From Terrimonas sp. (lineage in GTDB: Bacteria > Bacteroidota > Bacteroidia > Chitinophagales > Chitinophagaceae), in assembly GCF_003075435.1 (NCBI RefSeq), contig NZ_QCZJ01000001.1:434001-498000 (forward strand): a stretch of 64,000 bases of DNA. Direction: 5' to 3'. The notes below the pieces were generated by a model, which worked only from the letters and a program-made list of their open reading frames with translations, was not told where the DNA came from and did not search any database. The translations under genes and the position numbers were made by a program. Shown here piece by piece: positions 25,134 through 33,942 of this stretch. Position 1 is the stretch's first letter. Every line of letters starts with the position of its first letter.

Positions 25134-25679
25134 CTATTTCTCTTTTGATGGTTTTAAAAGTCCTTTCGGTCTTTTTGCGTTAATAGCAACTATATAACGT
25201 TGAGGGATATTGCCATTTAAAAAATTTTCCTTATTGTCAATAATCGATATACTTTCGAAATTTTTGTCTGTAATAAGGAATAAGCTGCCCGGTGCGGAAC
25301 TATCAGATAGAGATTCTCCATTTAATACATATTGAACTATAGTATCAGCTTCCGGCACTTCTATTAATTTCTTGTAATTTTCTGATTTTTCTCTAAAAAA
25401 ATTCCAATAAGCAACTTTTGCTGCTTTTTTGGTCGTTACATAAACAGCTCCATCTATACCTCTATTCCCGAAAAGCTTTTTAGCTTTCTTTGGCTTTACA
25501 ATACTAATGTTTGAAATATCAACTGGGTTAAGTGCCCATAAAATACTCATTTCTACCTCAATACTATCTATGAATATAACTGGATCTTGCCCCATTTTCT
25601 TCATTACCTTTTTGGTAGATTGTCCAAAAGAAGTCAAAGCGAGCAACACTGTTATGATAAAAGTCAGAGATGTCCGCAT
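25134..25679 (-). CDS. Small secreted protein with TonB-plug-like segment
   Basis: Started at ATG 25679, the product is 181 residues with a signal peptide (SLTFIITVLLALTSFGQ). Residues ~30-90 follow the pattern of a TonB-dependent receptor plug (DPVIFIDSIEV, ISNISIVKPKKAKKLFGNRG, DGAVYVTTKKA), but the beta-barrel is absent. The rest has no recognised motif. Proteins with such isolated plug-like modules are frequent in Bacteroidota. Function is unknown. It is on the same strand as the larger plug-containing gene at 25891-28296, about 210 bases away. Confidence 0.65.
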   Translation of the reverse strand: MRTSLTFIITVLLALTSFGQSTKKVMKKMGQDPVIFIDSIEVEMSILWALNPVDISNISIVKPKKAKKLFGNRGIDGAVYVTTKKAAKVAYWNFFREKSENYKKLIEVPEADTIVQYVLNGESLSDSSAPGSLFLITDKNFESISIIDNKENFLNGNIPQRYIVAINAKRPKGLLKPSKEK

Positions 25680-25769
25680 CAAACGTTTATTATAGTATAT
25701 ATGAAACTAATTCATATTATTATCTCATTTTACTCGTTCCGAAAACCCAGCATATAACGTTCTATATTC

Positions 25770-25791
25770 TGTGTATATATATATATACACA
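25770..25791. repeat. Perfect 22-base palindrome of alternating purine/pyrimidine
   Basis: Between two secreted-protein genes on the same strand lies a perfect inverted repeat made of TG/TA steps with a (TA)n core. It could extrude as a cruciform, serve as part of a promoter region or be simple-sequence repeat. Nothing else in the ~210-base gap looks like a gene. Confidence 0.6.
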
Positions 25792-25890
25792 CACATAGGA
25801 AAACTATCATAGCATCAGTAAAATTCTTGAATATTACTGAGCCGCATATTAGTATTCTTACGAGCATTCAATAGCGAAAAACAGAAAATT

Positions 25891-28296
25891 TTACTGCAAC
25901 CCAAACTTATCATCATAAAACAGCGGAATATCATCATCCTTTGTAAAGCCAATGATCACTACACGCAAATTTTTCGCATCATCATTATTGAAGAAACGGA
26001 TAGTAACAGGCTTTCCTCTTTCTACCTCCAGAAACGGGTTCCAATACAGTACATCTCTTTTATCCTTATCGGCTATTTTGATTGAGTTGTCCTTATAATC
26101 AGGCGATGTAAAAGGCGCAGATTTATCAAATCCAAGCAATGTACTGTTGCTTAATGAAGGTGTTTTCTGCGCATTGGCAGGCTGTGTATCTCCGCGGCGG
26201 GTATATATAGCTACCGCGCCACCGCCGCCACCGCCGATACCCCCTAAAAATGCGCCTTTAATCACCTTAACCATCGCAATATTGCTTACGGGCAAACTAT
26301 TAATGGCAGAAGCATCTACCTGCATTTCGTCAAGATATAAACCAACCTGGCTACCTCTTATCATAGGCACATAGTTTCCGTTCTGCATTTGTATCTGCAA
26401 GCCGGCTACGCGGCCCTGCAACCATTGCAAAATGTTTTGCGCACTTTGGGCGTCCTGGTTTTCATTTACCAGGTCAAATACATTTTCATTCATGCTTTTA
26501 AACATGCCTGAGCTCAACTTATCATTCAGTTCCTGCGATTTACTTTTTTTCTGTGCTACAATTTTTACTTCCTGCAGGGTTTTAAATTGTTCGTCAGCAG
26601 ATTTTTGATTAGCCCTTGTAGCCATCGCCCTCGCTATGTCATCAGGAACCGGGTCTTTGGCAGGGCGCTTCACCAGCTTAAAACCACTCACAGGTAACGA
26701 CCCTTTAAAATCAATGGAGCGGAATAATGGTTCAAAAGTTATAGATACATCTCTGAAAGTACTCTTCCCGTTAACCTGGTAATATACTTTTACCGGTTCC
26801 TCATATATCATGTTCTTTAGCTCAAATACGCCTTTTGAATCAGTAGTAGCCTGGGTAAACTGGTTCGTAGAATCTTTAAAATAAAAAATCAGGTTTACAC
26901 TCTGGTTGGCTATAATACCACCATTTCCGTACACTGTTCCTTTGTAAGAAATATATGGCTCGGGTAAATATTTTATTTCCGGAAATTTTCCTGCAAGCAG
27001 ATCATCCCATTTGAATCTTTTCCATTTTTCAGATATGAGTAAAGCGTCAAGCCCTGCTGTGTTGGCATCCACACCTAAATATTGCGCAGGTGCGTCAATC
27101 GCAGTAGTAAAATCACCGGTAAGCCACATCGTGCTCAAAATATTTTCTTCGCTCAGTATATCTTTCACACTGCCGTCTGCTATTAATACAGCGTAATGTG
27201 TATAATTAGTATCAGGAATAATATCAATGGAATTAGCTCCGCGCGGCTGCTTGTTTAAATATAATTTAGGAAATGCAGGTCTGCCTACGGTTAACTGCTG
27301 CGGCAGCACAAAGCAAAGCCTTTCGGCCAAAAGTTTATCATCACCATCAAATACCGAGAGGTGAAGCACCCCGTTAATTAATTTATCTGTGGGAATGGAG
27401 CTGCTTATTTCAGGAACATTTTTTACAATGGTTGCTTTGTATACAAAAGCATTGTTCATTGTGCCTATGATCTTATATCCCTTTGGGTGGAATGTGAGAT
27501 TTTTAAACTGGATGGAATAGAAGATTGCATCAGGCGTGCTGTTCACCTGCAGGTTAATGCCTGATTCAGCTACCTGCGGCAATGCTATAGTTTGCTTCTT
27601 TCCTTTTTTATCTTCTACAGTTACCTGGTATTTTTTCCCGGGCTCAGGTATAATATTGAATACACCCACATTCTTATCAATCGCTTTAAAAGAAACCAAT
27701 TTTTCAGCAGGCTTGGAAGCTTCTGTTAAATACCCGCTCCACGCATCCGGCATTACGCCTGCCGACTGCATGCGAACGGCAACCCTGGTAGCCGCTCCTG
27801 CAATAAAGTTCCCTCCTTCCGGAAATGCTGCTGCAGTCCACTCCGCTGTTGAATCTGCAACAAGTTTTTGGGGTGAAGCAGGATTATACACCTGCAATGT
27901 ATGTTTATAATAAAAATCTTCACTAAAGTTCAGCATCCAGTTAGTATAAGCTCTTACATAATAAGAACCTTCAGGCAGGGAATCAGCAAGAGAAAAACTG
28001 CTTTGTCCCTCTCCACCAAACAACGGAACCAGTTTTCTGCTGATTAATGCTTTTTTGCTGCTATACAGCTCCACATACATACTGGTGGAGATAGAGGAGT
28101 GATTATACCCGTCAAAAACAAATGTTTTAAACCAGATATTATCACCGGCAACATATTTATCCTTGCTGTAGAGTATATATATTTTTTCCTGCGGATATTT
28201 TTCGCTTAGTGTTTGTAGTGCTTCCTGCACTTTATCCTGTGCATCAGCAAAATGAACCAGTGTTACCAATGATAAAAAAAATGCTATTCTTTTCAT
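25891..28296 (-). CDS. Large secreted MG2-like/TonB-plug domain protein
   Basis: An 801-residue exported protein (signal peptide ending FADAQ). The N-terminal region (about 25-140) looks like an alpha-2-macroglobulin MG2-type domain (PQEKIYILYSKDKYVAGDNIWFK, SYYVRAYTNWM). The middle part contains Ig-like and carboxypeptidase-regulatory-like sandwiches (KGTVYGNGGIIANQSVNL near 452). Residues ~600-720 hold a plug-like module (VPMIRGSQVGLYLDEMQ, IAMVKVIKGA, GGGGGGAVAIYTRRGD) without a following barrel. The family is common in Chitinophagaceae and has no experimentally known role I can name. It may interact with outer-membrane receptors. Confidence 0.7.
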   Translation of the reverse strand: MKRIAFFLSLVTLVHFADAQDKVQEALQTLSEKYPQEKIYILYSKDKYVAGDNIWFKTFVFDGYNHSSISTSMYVELYSSKKALISRKLVPLFGGEGQSSFSLADSLPEGSYYVRAYTNWMLNFSEDFYYKHTLQVYNPASPQKLVADSTAEWTAAAFPEGGNFIAGAATRVAVRMQSAGVMPDAWSGYLTEASKPAEKLVSFKAIDKNVGVFNIIPEPGKKYQVTVEDKKGKKQTIALPQVAESGINLQVNSTPDAIFYSIQFKNLTFHPKGYKIIGTMNNAFVYKATIVKNVPEISSSIPTDKLINGVLHLSVFDGDDKLLAERLCFVLPQQLTVGRPAFPKLYLNKQPRGANSIDIIPDTNYTHYAVLIADGSVKDILSEENILSTMWLTGDFTTAIDAPAQYLGVDANTAGLDALLISEKWKRFKWDDLLAGKFPEIKYLPEPYISYKGTVYGNGGIIANQSVNLIFYFKDSTNQFTQATTDSKGVFELKNMIYEEPVKVYYQVNGKSTFRDVSITFEPLFRSIDFKGSLPVSGFKLVKRPAKDPVPDDIARAMATRANQKSADEQFKTLQEVKIVAQKKSKSQELNDKLSSGMFKSMNENVFDLVNENQDAQSAQNILQWLQGRVAGLQIQMQNGNYVPMIRGSQVGLYLDEMQVDASAINSLPVSNIAMVKVIKGAFLGGIGGGGGGAVAIYTRRGDTQPANAQKTPSLSNSTLLGFDKSAPFTSPDYKDNSIKIADKDKRDVLYWNPFLEVERGKPVTIRFFNNDDAKNLRVVIIGFTKDDDIPLFYDDKFGLQ

Positions 28297-28464
28297 GCCT
28301 TATCAAACATTTTATGAATGTACTATACAGGTATAACTACTTTTTGCAAGATAGCATGAGCATCTGTTAGTACCAGGTTAATATTATAGGTGCTGTATAA
28401 ACCTTTCTGCAATATATAGGAAGAAAAAAGAACTGAGCATATAATATTGCCGGAATACAGGCAC

Positions 28465-29073
28465 TCAATTGTTTTCAAAACCCTTTGCAGACAGTTCCAT
28501 TCCTCTCACTACATATTTTCCCACCATATCAAATTCCAGGTTCACACTGTCGCCTGTGTTAAGCCGGTGCATATTGGTATGTTCAAATGTGTAGGGAATA
28601 ATCGCTACCGAAAATTGCTGTTGGGTTACATCAAAAATGGTAAGGCTGATGCCATTCACCGCTATTGAGCCTTTTTCAACCACCAGTCTGGCAAATTTTC
28701 CTGCAAATTCAAACCGGAACTGCCAACTGCCTTCAAGTGCTGTTTTTTCAATGCAGGTAGCGGTTGTATCAACATGCCCCTGCACAAAATGCCCATCCAG
28801 CCGCCCGTTTGGGGTAAGGCATCTTTCCAGGTTTACCAGGTCGCCGGTTTTCCAGTTGCCCAGGTTGGTTTTTACCAGGGTTTCATGAATGGCGGTAACC
28901 TGGTGAATATCGCCCTGCACCTTTTCTACTGTAAGGCATATGCCATTATGAGATACGCTTTGGTCCGGTTTCAGCTCAGCGCTGATGGCAGACTGTACCT
29001 GGAAAATCCTGTTAGTGCCCTTATTTTCAATGGAAATTATAGTGCCGATTGTCTCAATTATTCCTGTGAACAT
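28465..29073 (-). CDS. ribE: Riboflavin synthase, alpha subunit
   Basis: A 202-residue protein made of two lumazine-binding repeats: repeat one starts MFTGIIETIGTI and contains SVSHNGICLTVEKV, repeat two starts near residue 97 with HFVQGHVDTTATC and contains KGSIAVNGISLTIFDV. It converts two 6,7-dimethyl-8-ribityllumazine molecules to riboflavin plus a pyrimidine, in the cytoplasm. The C-terminal helix for trimer formation (SVNLEFDMVGKYVVRGME) is present. It is alone here, not in a rib operon, and is divergent from rpsU. No FMN riboswitch is seen in front of it. Confidence 0.93.
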   Translation of the reverse strand: MFTGIIETIGTIISIENKGTNRIFQVQSAISAELKPDQSVSHNGICLTVEKVQGDIHQVTAIHETLVKTNLGNWKTGDLVNLERCLTPNGRLDGHFVQGHVDTTATCIEKTALEGSWQFRFEFAGKFARLVVEKGSIAVNGISLTIFDVTQQQFSVAIIPYTFEHTNMHRLNTGDSVNLEFDMVGKYVVRGMELSAKGFENN

Positions 29074-29114
29074 GCTGCAAATTACTAACAGGCAATGATT
29101 TTTTTGTATGAAGA

Positions 29115-29145
29115 TTTGCTTTTTCGGCCGTGATTACTATCTTTG
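29115..29145 (+). promoter_or_regulatory. Near-perfect Bacteroidota promoter for rpsU
   Basis: TTTG at 29115-29118 and TATCTTTG at 29138-29145 are separated by 19 bases, an exact match to the TTTG-N19-TAnnTTTG consensus. The rpsU start codon is 34 bases downstream. This is the clearest promoter in the window. Confidence 0.8.
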
Positions 29146-29179
29146 CGCTCCTTAAAACCGTAAAGGGGGTATATTAATT

Positions 29180-29380
29180 ATGTTGATTATTGATTCAAAA
29201 GATTGCGAAAATATAGACAAGGCACTCAAAAAATACAAGAAAAAATTTGAGAAAGCGAAAATTTTATTGCAGTTAAGAGGCCGCCAGTCTTTTACAAAAC
29301 CTTCGGTTAAACGCCGTGGTGAAGTGCTGAAAGCAATCTACAAGCAGAACATCCATAGTGGAAAGATCGAGGTTAAGTAA
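29180..29380 (+). CDS. rpsU: 30S ribosomal protein S21
   Basis: The 66-residue basic protein MLIIDSKDCENIDKALKKYK... ends in the RRGEVLKAIYKQ segment and is the right size for bS21. It binds the 30S platform near the anti-Shine-Dalgarno of 16S rRNA, and Bacteroidota S21 is thought to help hide that sequence. It has its own strong promoter and a strong terminator, and it precedes xerC as in many Bacteroidota. Confidence 0.95.
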   Translation: MLIIDSKDCENIDKALKKYKKKFEKAKILLQLRGRQSFTKPSVKRRGEVLKAIYKQNIHSGKIEVK

Positions 29381-29410
29381 CCCCGGTTAATAAACTTGCA
29401 AATAAACCTG

Positions 29411-29453
29411 AAGGTAGCTGTGAAGTGTCATAACTTTACAGCTACCTTTTTTT
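29411..29453 (+). terminator. rpsU terminator whose T run abuts the xerC start codon
   Basis: An 11-bp stem AAGGTAGCTGT/ACAGCTACCTT, extended inward by a G-T pair and AAGT/ACTT, is followed by seven T at 29447-29453. The ATG of xerC begins at 29454, the very next base. There is no room for a separate promoter between the terminator and xerC, so xerC must be read through from rpsU or transcribed from within it. Confidence 0.9.
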
Positions 29454-30359
29454 ATGTCGCCAGATTCTATATATCATATTTATCTCCAGTCTTTTATCGA
29501 TTATATAAAATTCGAAAAACGGTTTTCGCAGCATACGGTTATTGCATATGAAAAGGATTTAGAACAGTTTTTCACTTACCTGGAACAGGAACGGGATTCT
29601 CCCCCAATCATTGAAATTCAGTCAACCTATATAAAATCCTGGCTTGCGAATATGATGAAGGATAAAAGGAGCGCCAAAACCGTAAACAGGAAAATATCCA
29701 CCCTTAAAGCTTTTTTTAAACAGCAGCTCAAAACAGGCGGTTTAGAATCTACACCGATGGGTACAATAGTATCACCTAAAATAAGCAAGCGCCTGCCAAG
29801 CTATGTGGAACAGAAGGAAACGGATACGCTTTTTAAACATGTTGAGTTCAGCGAAGGCTTTGAAGGACAAACACAGCGGCTGATACTAGCCCTGCTTTAC
29901 GCTACCGGCATGCGCCTTAGTGAGCTGGTAAATTTAAAAGAAAGCCAGGTAGACCTTGGGCAGAAGACTTTAAAAGTGCTGGGCAAAGGAAATAGGGAAC
30001 GCATTATTCCTATAGGGAATGATATATCACAGGCACTTGCGGATTACCTGCAACTTAAATCTTCATTACCTGAAGCAGATCATATTTTTTTATTAATAAA
30101 TGCTAAGGGAAAAAAACTATATCCCAAGTATGTTTACCTGGTAGTAAAAAAATATCTTTCGCTGGTAACCACTCAAAAGAAAAAGAGTCCCCATGTGCTG
30201 CGCCATACTTTTGCCACCCACCTAACCAACGAAGGCGCAGACATAAACGCCGTAAAAGAGCTTTTAGGGCACTCCAGCCTGGCGGCTACACAGGTATATA
30301 CCCATAATACAATTGAGCGCCTGAAGGATGTTTACAGGAAAGCTCACCCCAAAGCATAG
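29454..30359 (+). CDS. xerC: Tyrosine recombinase XerC/XerD-like
   Basis: A 301-residue site-specific recombinase. The N-terminal SAM-like core-binding domain starts at LQSFIDYIKFEKRFSQHTV (about 11-95). The catalytic domain has Arg in YATGMRLSELVNL, HVLRHTFATHLTNEG (His, Arg), GHSSLAATQVYTH (His and the Tyr nucleophile), and Lys in LGKGNRERIIPIG. It resolves chromosome dimers at dif. The start is fixed by homology to the usual N-terminus even though it follows the rpsU terminator with no spacer. It lies between rpsU and the ribosome hibernation gene, an order common in the phylum. Confidence 0.9.
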   Translation: MSPDSIYHIYLQSFIDYIKFEKRFSQHTVIAYEKDLEQFFTYLEQERDSPPIIEIQSTYIKSWLANMMKDKRSAKTVNRKISTLKAFFKQQLKTGGLESTPMGTIVSPKISKRLPSYVEQKETDTLFKHVEFSEGFEGQTQRLILALLYATGMRLSELVNLKESQVDLGQKTLKVLGKGNRERIIPIGNDISQALADYLQLKSSLPEADHIFLLINAKGKKLYPKYVYLVVKKYLSLVTTQKKKSPHVLRHTFATHLTNEGADINAVKELLGHSSLAATQVYTHNTIERLKDVYRKAHPKA

Positions 30360-30501
30360 GTGAAAAAAATGCATGTTAAAACAATAAAATTTATTTGAAA
30401 ACTTGTGCATAAAAGCTTAATTTGAGGCTAATGAAACAGGTAGTTTCAGAAGTTCTTTAGATATTATTTTTATTGTTCACAGCATTTAAAAAAGGTCTAT
30501 C

Positions 30502-30807
30502 ATGAATGTAAACATTCAAACTGTGCATTTTGACGCAGCATCAACTTTAATTGAGCATGTAAACAAAAAAATTGAGAAGCTAAACAATTTTCACGACAGG
30601 ATCACAACAATAGATGTATACCTGAAACTTGACAATGTAGCGCACCAGATTAAAGATAAAATAGCGGAGATAAAAGTGAACATTCCCCGCTACGCATTTT
30701 TCTCCAAGGAATGTTCAAAATCTTTTGAAGAATCATTTGACAACGCTTTAGATTCTATCATAGAACAGATAAAAAGAAAAAAAAATAAACAGATGCAGGC
30801 CGCATAA
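30502..30807 (+). CDS. hpf: Ribosome hibernation-promoting factor, short form
   Basis: A 101-residue HPF/RaiA-like protein (MNVNIQTVHFDAASTLIEHV, then KIEKLNNFHDRITTIDVYLK and KEVKVNIP-like strands) matching the S30AE fold, a beta-alpha-beta-beta-beta-alpha sheet that binds the 30S decoding centre in stationary phase. The short length means it lacks the dimerising C-terminal domain of long HPF. It is followed by its own terminator and then the tRNA array. Confidence 0.9.
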   Translation: MNVNIQTVHFDAASTLIEHVNKKIEKLNNFHDRITTIDVYLKLDNVAHQIKDKIAEIKVNIPRYAFFSKECSKSFEESFDNALDSIIEQIKRKKNKQMQAA

Positions 30808-30812
30808 CAAAG

Positions 30813-30836
30813 AGACCCCAAACGGGGTCTTTTTGT
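30813..30836 (+). terminator. Intrinsic terminator after hpf
   Basis: A 7-bp GC-rich stem (AGACCCC/GGGGTCT) with loop AAAC is followed by TTTTTG and more T. It isolates hpf from the downstream tRNA operon. Confidence 0.9.
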
Positions 30837-31001
30837 TTTTTACCCCATTTTCGCTCCATTCCTTCTCTATCATTTGTAAAAATTTCTTTTTTATAAATTT
30901 TTGCATTTCAATAATTCCATTACCTTTGCCTTCCCAAAAAATAAGGGGTCAAATATTTTTATTTGAAAGTTCTTTACAGCATTGAGTTTCAGTCAAAAAA
31001 T

Positions 31002-31074
31002 GCCACTTTAGCTCAGCTGGTAGAGCAACTGATTTGTAATCAGTAGGTCGTTGGTTCGATTCCGACAAGTGGCT
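31002..31074 (+). tRNA. tRNA-Thr (anticodon TGT)
   Basis: The acceptor stem GCCACTT/AAGTGGC, D arm, anticodon loop TTTGTAA (TGT) within ACTGA/TCAGT, and T arm GGTTCGATTCC are all present. CCA is not encoded. First of four tRNAs before tuf. Confidence 0.95.
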
Positions 31075-31119
31075 CAGGCTTAAATATTGGATATAATTTT
31101 TGACAATTTGATTTTTTAG

Positions 31120-31202
31120 GGGCAAGTAGCCAAGTGGCCAACGGCAACAGACTGTAAATCTGTCCTCTTCGGAGTTCGGTGGTTCGAATCCATCCTTGCC
31201 CA
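31120..31202 (+). tRNA. tRNA-Tyr (anticodon GTA)
   Basis: A class II tRNA with acceptor GGGCAAG/CTTGCCC, anticodon loop CTGTAAA (GTA) and a long variable arm (CCTCTTCGGAG), as expected for bacterial tRNA-Tyr. CCA is not encoded. Confidence 0.95.
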
Positions 31203-31245
31203 CGGATTAATCTCAAATTTGAAATTTAAAATTTCAAATTAACAA

Positions 31246-31318
31246 GCGGGAGTAGCTCATTTGGTAGAGCGATAGCCTTCCAAGCTATAGGTGGCGAGTT
31301 CGAGCCTCGTCTCCCGCT
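31246..31318 (+). tRNA. tRNA-Gly (anticodon TCC)
   Basis: Acceptor GCGGGAG/CTCCCGC, anticodon stem ATAGC/GCTAT and loop CTTCCAA (TCC). The spacer before it holds an 11-bp AT-rich hairpin at 31216-31240 that may guide processing. Confidence 0.95.
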
Positions 31319-31400
31319 CTTTAAAGTTTGGCGTTTACAGTTTGCAGTTTAAAAGTTAGCCAACTGGAAACTACAAACTCTGAACTCTTAAACTGAGAAT

Positions 31401-31472
<72 letters not shown>

Positions 31473-31578
31473 CAGGAAATGAATGATTAAATATTTTTTT
31501 TAATAAACAGTCTGCAACCTGTAATAAAATGCGTTCGGGGAGCAACTAAATTTTAAACCTCAATAAAACAGATAAACG

Positions 31579-32766
31579 ATGTCAAAAGAGACCTTCAAGA
31601 GGGATAAACCCCACGTAAATGTTGGTACTATCGGTCACGTTGACCATGGTAAAACTACTCTTACCGCAGCTATTACCGAAATCCTTTCTAAACAGGGATT
31701 GGCGCAGGCTAAAAAGTATGACGAAATTGATGGTGCTCCTGAAGAAAAAGAAAGGGGTATCACTATTAACACAGCTCACGTAGAATATCAGACAGCTAAC
31801 AGGCACTATGCTCACGTAGATTGCCCTGGTCACGCTGACTATGTAAAAAATATGATTACAGGTGCTGCTCAGATGGACGGCGCAATCCTGGTGGTTGCCG
31901 CTACTGACGGTCCTATGCCTCAAACAAGAGAGCACATCCTTCTTGCCCGCCAGGTAGGTGTACCTCGTATGGTGGTATTCATGAACAAGGTTGACCTTGT
32001 TGATGATCCTGAGTTACTGGAACTGGTTGAAATGGAAATCCGCGAATTGTTAACCAAGAACGGATTTGATGGTGATAATACGCCTATTATTAAAGGTTCT
32101 GCTACAGGTGCTCTTGCAGGCGATGCTAAATGGGTTGGTGCAATCACTGAATTAATGAACGCAGTTGATGATTATATTCCTCTTCCTCCCCGTCCGGTTG
32201 ATTTACCATTCCTGATGAGTGTGGAAGACGTATTCTCTATCACTGGTCGTGGTACAGTTGCTACCGGCCGTATTGAAAGAGGTCGTGTTAAAGTAGGTGA
32301 AGGTGTTGAAATCGTAGGTTTGATGGAAAAACCGCTTCCTTCTACTGTAACAGGTGTGGAAATGTTCCGCAAATTGCTGGACGAAGGTGAAGCTGGTGAT
32401 AACGCTGGTTTATTATTGCGCGGTATTGAAAAAACACAGATCCGTCGTGGTATGGTAATCTGTAAACCAGGTTCTATTACTCCGCACACTGAATTTAAAG
32501 GTGAAGTTTACGTACTAAGCAAAGATGAAGGTGGACGTCACACGCCATTCTTCAACAAATACCGTCCTCAGTTCTATTTCCGTACAACTGACGTAACAGG
32601 TGAAGTAACTTTACCTGCTGGAACTGAAATGGTTATGCCTGGCGATAATACATCACTTTCTGTAACCCTTATCCAGCCTATCGCAATGGAAAAAGGTTTG
32701 AAATTCGCGATTCGCGAAGGCGGTCGTACAGTAGGTGCTGGTCAGGTTACTGAAATTATCAAATAA
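31579..32766 (+). CDS. tuf: Elongation factor Tu
   Basis: A 395-residue GTPase with G1 GHVDHGKT, switch [23 protein letters not shown]4 NKVD, and the domain 2/3 segments ([30 protein letters not shown]). It delivers aminoacyl-tRNA to the ribosome. Codon use is more biased to T/A-ending optimal codons than that of its neighbours, as is usual for a highly expressed gene. It follows the Thr-Tyr-Gly-Thr tRNA genes and is followed by a terminator, then tRNA-Trp, secE and nusG. Confidence 0.98.
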   Translation: MSKETFKRDKPHVNVGTIGHVDHGKTTLTAAITEILSKQGLAQAKKYDEIDGAPEEKERGITINTAHVEYQTANRHYAHVDCPGHADYVKNMITGAAQMDGAILVVAATDGPMPQTREHILLARQVGVPRMVVFMNKVDLVDDPELLELVEMEIRELLTKNGFDGDNTPIIKGSATGALAGDAKWVGAITELMNAVDDYIPLPPRPVDLPFLMSVEDVFSITGRGTVATGRIERGRVKVGEGVEIVGLMEKPLPSTVTGVEMFRKLLDEGEAGDNAGLLLRGIEKTQIRRGMVICKPGSITPHTEFKGEVYVLSKDEGGRHTPFFNKYRPQFYFRTTDVTGEVTLPAGTEMVMPGDNTSLSVTLIQPIAMEKGLKFAIREGGRTVGAGQVTEIIK

Positions 32767-32821
32767 AAAGCCCACCTAATCCTCCCGAAGGGAGGACTTT
32801 GGAAAAGCTTTAATACTTTTG

Positions 32822-32860
32822 CAAAGTACCTTAGGCGGTTAGCTTGGGTACTTTGTTTTT
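32822..32860 (+). terminator. Intrinsic terminator after tuf
   Basis: A 9-bp stem CAAAGTACC/GGTACTTTG with a 16-base loop is followed by five T. A second smaller hairpin, TCCTCCC-GAA-GGGAGGA, lies just upstream at 32780-32796. Confidence 0.8.
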
Positions 32861-32932
32861 AGAATAAGTTCTTTAACAATATCAGAGTCCCTAAACTTCT
32901 CCTTGCGGGAGGTATAAAGGCACTCTTTTTAC

Positions 32933-33003
32933 ACGGGCATGGTGCAACGGTAGCATACGGGTCTCCAAAACCTTTGATCAGGGTTCGAATCCTTGTGCCC
33001 GTG
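32933..33003 (+). tRNA. tRNA-Trp (anticodon CCA)
   Basis: Acceptor ACGGGCA/TGCCCGT, anticodon loop CTCCAAA (CCA), T arm GGGTTCGAATCC. The position between tuf and secE is typical of Bacteroidota. Confidence 0.93.
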
Positions 33004-33020
33004 CTTTGAAAAATTGAGTT

Positions 33021-33218
33021 ATGAATAAAATAAGCGCGTATATTAAAGATTCATACCGCGAGCTTTTAGAAAAAGTGAGTTGGCCAAGTTGGCGTGAGCT
33101 CCAGCAATCTACCATGATTGTGCTGGTAGCTACATTGCTTATAACCGGCTTGATTTGGGTGATGGACTTTGCCAGCAATTCACTGTTAAAATTTATTTAC
33201 TCTTTATTTAAATCATAA
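33021..33218 (+). CDS. secE: SecE, preprotein translocase subunit
   Basis: A 65-residue protein with an amphipathic N-terminal helix (YIKDSYRELLEKVSWPSWRE) and one membrane helix (TMIVLVATLLITGLIWVMD). This is the minimal one-helix SecE that clamps SecY. The stop overlaps the nusG start (TAATG). Confidence 0.95.
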   Translation: MNKISAYIKDSYRELLEKVSWPSWRELQQSTMIVLVATLLITGLIWVMDFASNSLLKFIYSLFKS

Positions 33219-33781
33219 TGGAAGAAGTAGTAAATGCCGAAGAAACCAAATGGTATGTGCTGCGTGTAGTGAGCGGCAAAGAAAGAAAAGTGAAAGAATA
33301 CCTTGATAAAGAGGTATCCCGCAGTGATTGGGGCAAAGTGGTAAAACAGGTTTTTCTGCCGGTTGAAAAAGTATACAAGGTACAGAACGGGAAAAAAGTA
33401 ATGCGTGAGCGTAACTTCTATCCTGGTTATGTTATGATTGAAGTTGAGCCGGGCAAACTGAACGACGATATCATTACCACTATAAAAAACACCAATAGTG
33501 TTATTCATTTCCTTGGAAAAGATAATCCTATTGCGCTCCGCAAAGCTGAGGTAAACAAAATGCTGGGTAAGGTAGATGAAATGAGCGATGCCGGCGTAAC
33601 CATGAGCGAACCTTTTATAGTGGGTGAAACCATCAAAATTATTGACGGACCTTTTAACGACTTTAACGGCGTTATTGAAGAAGTGAATGATGAGAAGAAG
33701 AAATTAAAAGTAAACGTAAAAATATTTGGACGCGCTACGCCTGTTGAACTGAACTATATGCAGGTAGAAAAGATCGTTTAG
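33218..33781 (+). CDS. nusG: Transcription termination/antitermination factor NusG
   Basis: A 187-residue protein with the NGN domain (KWYVLRVVSGKERKVKEYL, ERNFYPGYVMIEV) and a C-terminal KOW domain (GETIKIIDGPFNDFNGVIEEV, VELNYMQVEKI). It binds RNA polymerase and couples it to the ribosome or Rho. It overlaps secE by one base. In most bacteria rplK follows; here a 12-bp terminator comes 34 bases after the stop. Confidence 0.96.
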   Translation: MEEVVNAEETKWYVLRVVSGKERKVKEYLDKEVSRSDWGKVVKQVFLPVEKVYKVQNGKKVMRERNFYPGYVMIEVEPGKLNDDIITTIKNTNSVIHFLGKDNPIALRKAEVNKMLGKVDEMSDAGVTMSEPFIVGETIKIIDGPFNDFNGVIEEVNDEKKKLKVNVKIFGRATPVELNYMQVEKIV

Positions 33782-33814
33782 GATATTTAATAAGTAACAT
33801 ACTCCATCATATTC

Positions 33815-33849
33815 AGGTTCCGAACCCCCAAAGGTTCGGAACCTTTTTT
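33815..33849 (+). terminator. Strong intrinsic terminator after nusG
   Basis: A perfect 12-bp stem (AGGTTCCGAACC and partner), loop CCCAAA and a run of six T. It is the strongest terminator in the window and ends the secE-nusG unit. Confidence 0.95.
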
Positions 33850-33942
33850 ATTGCAGTTACAAAATGATAAAAAACAGCAATATTCCTGTAAGCCGCTCCG
33901 TTTGTATCTGGTAATTCCCTCAAAGTACCTAATATCCGTTTT

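Noticed and set aside
28374-28464. FMN riboswitch for riboflavin synthase
   Set aside because: This side is downstream of the reverse-strand gene, and the upstream side (29074-29110) is too short and lacks the conserved RFN pattern.
30949-31203. 84-codon reverse open frame
   Set aside because: Covers two tRNA genes (Thr and Tyr) and reads as an antisense artefact of the tRNA sequence.
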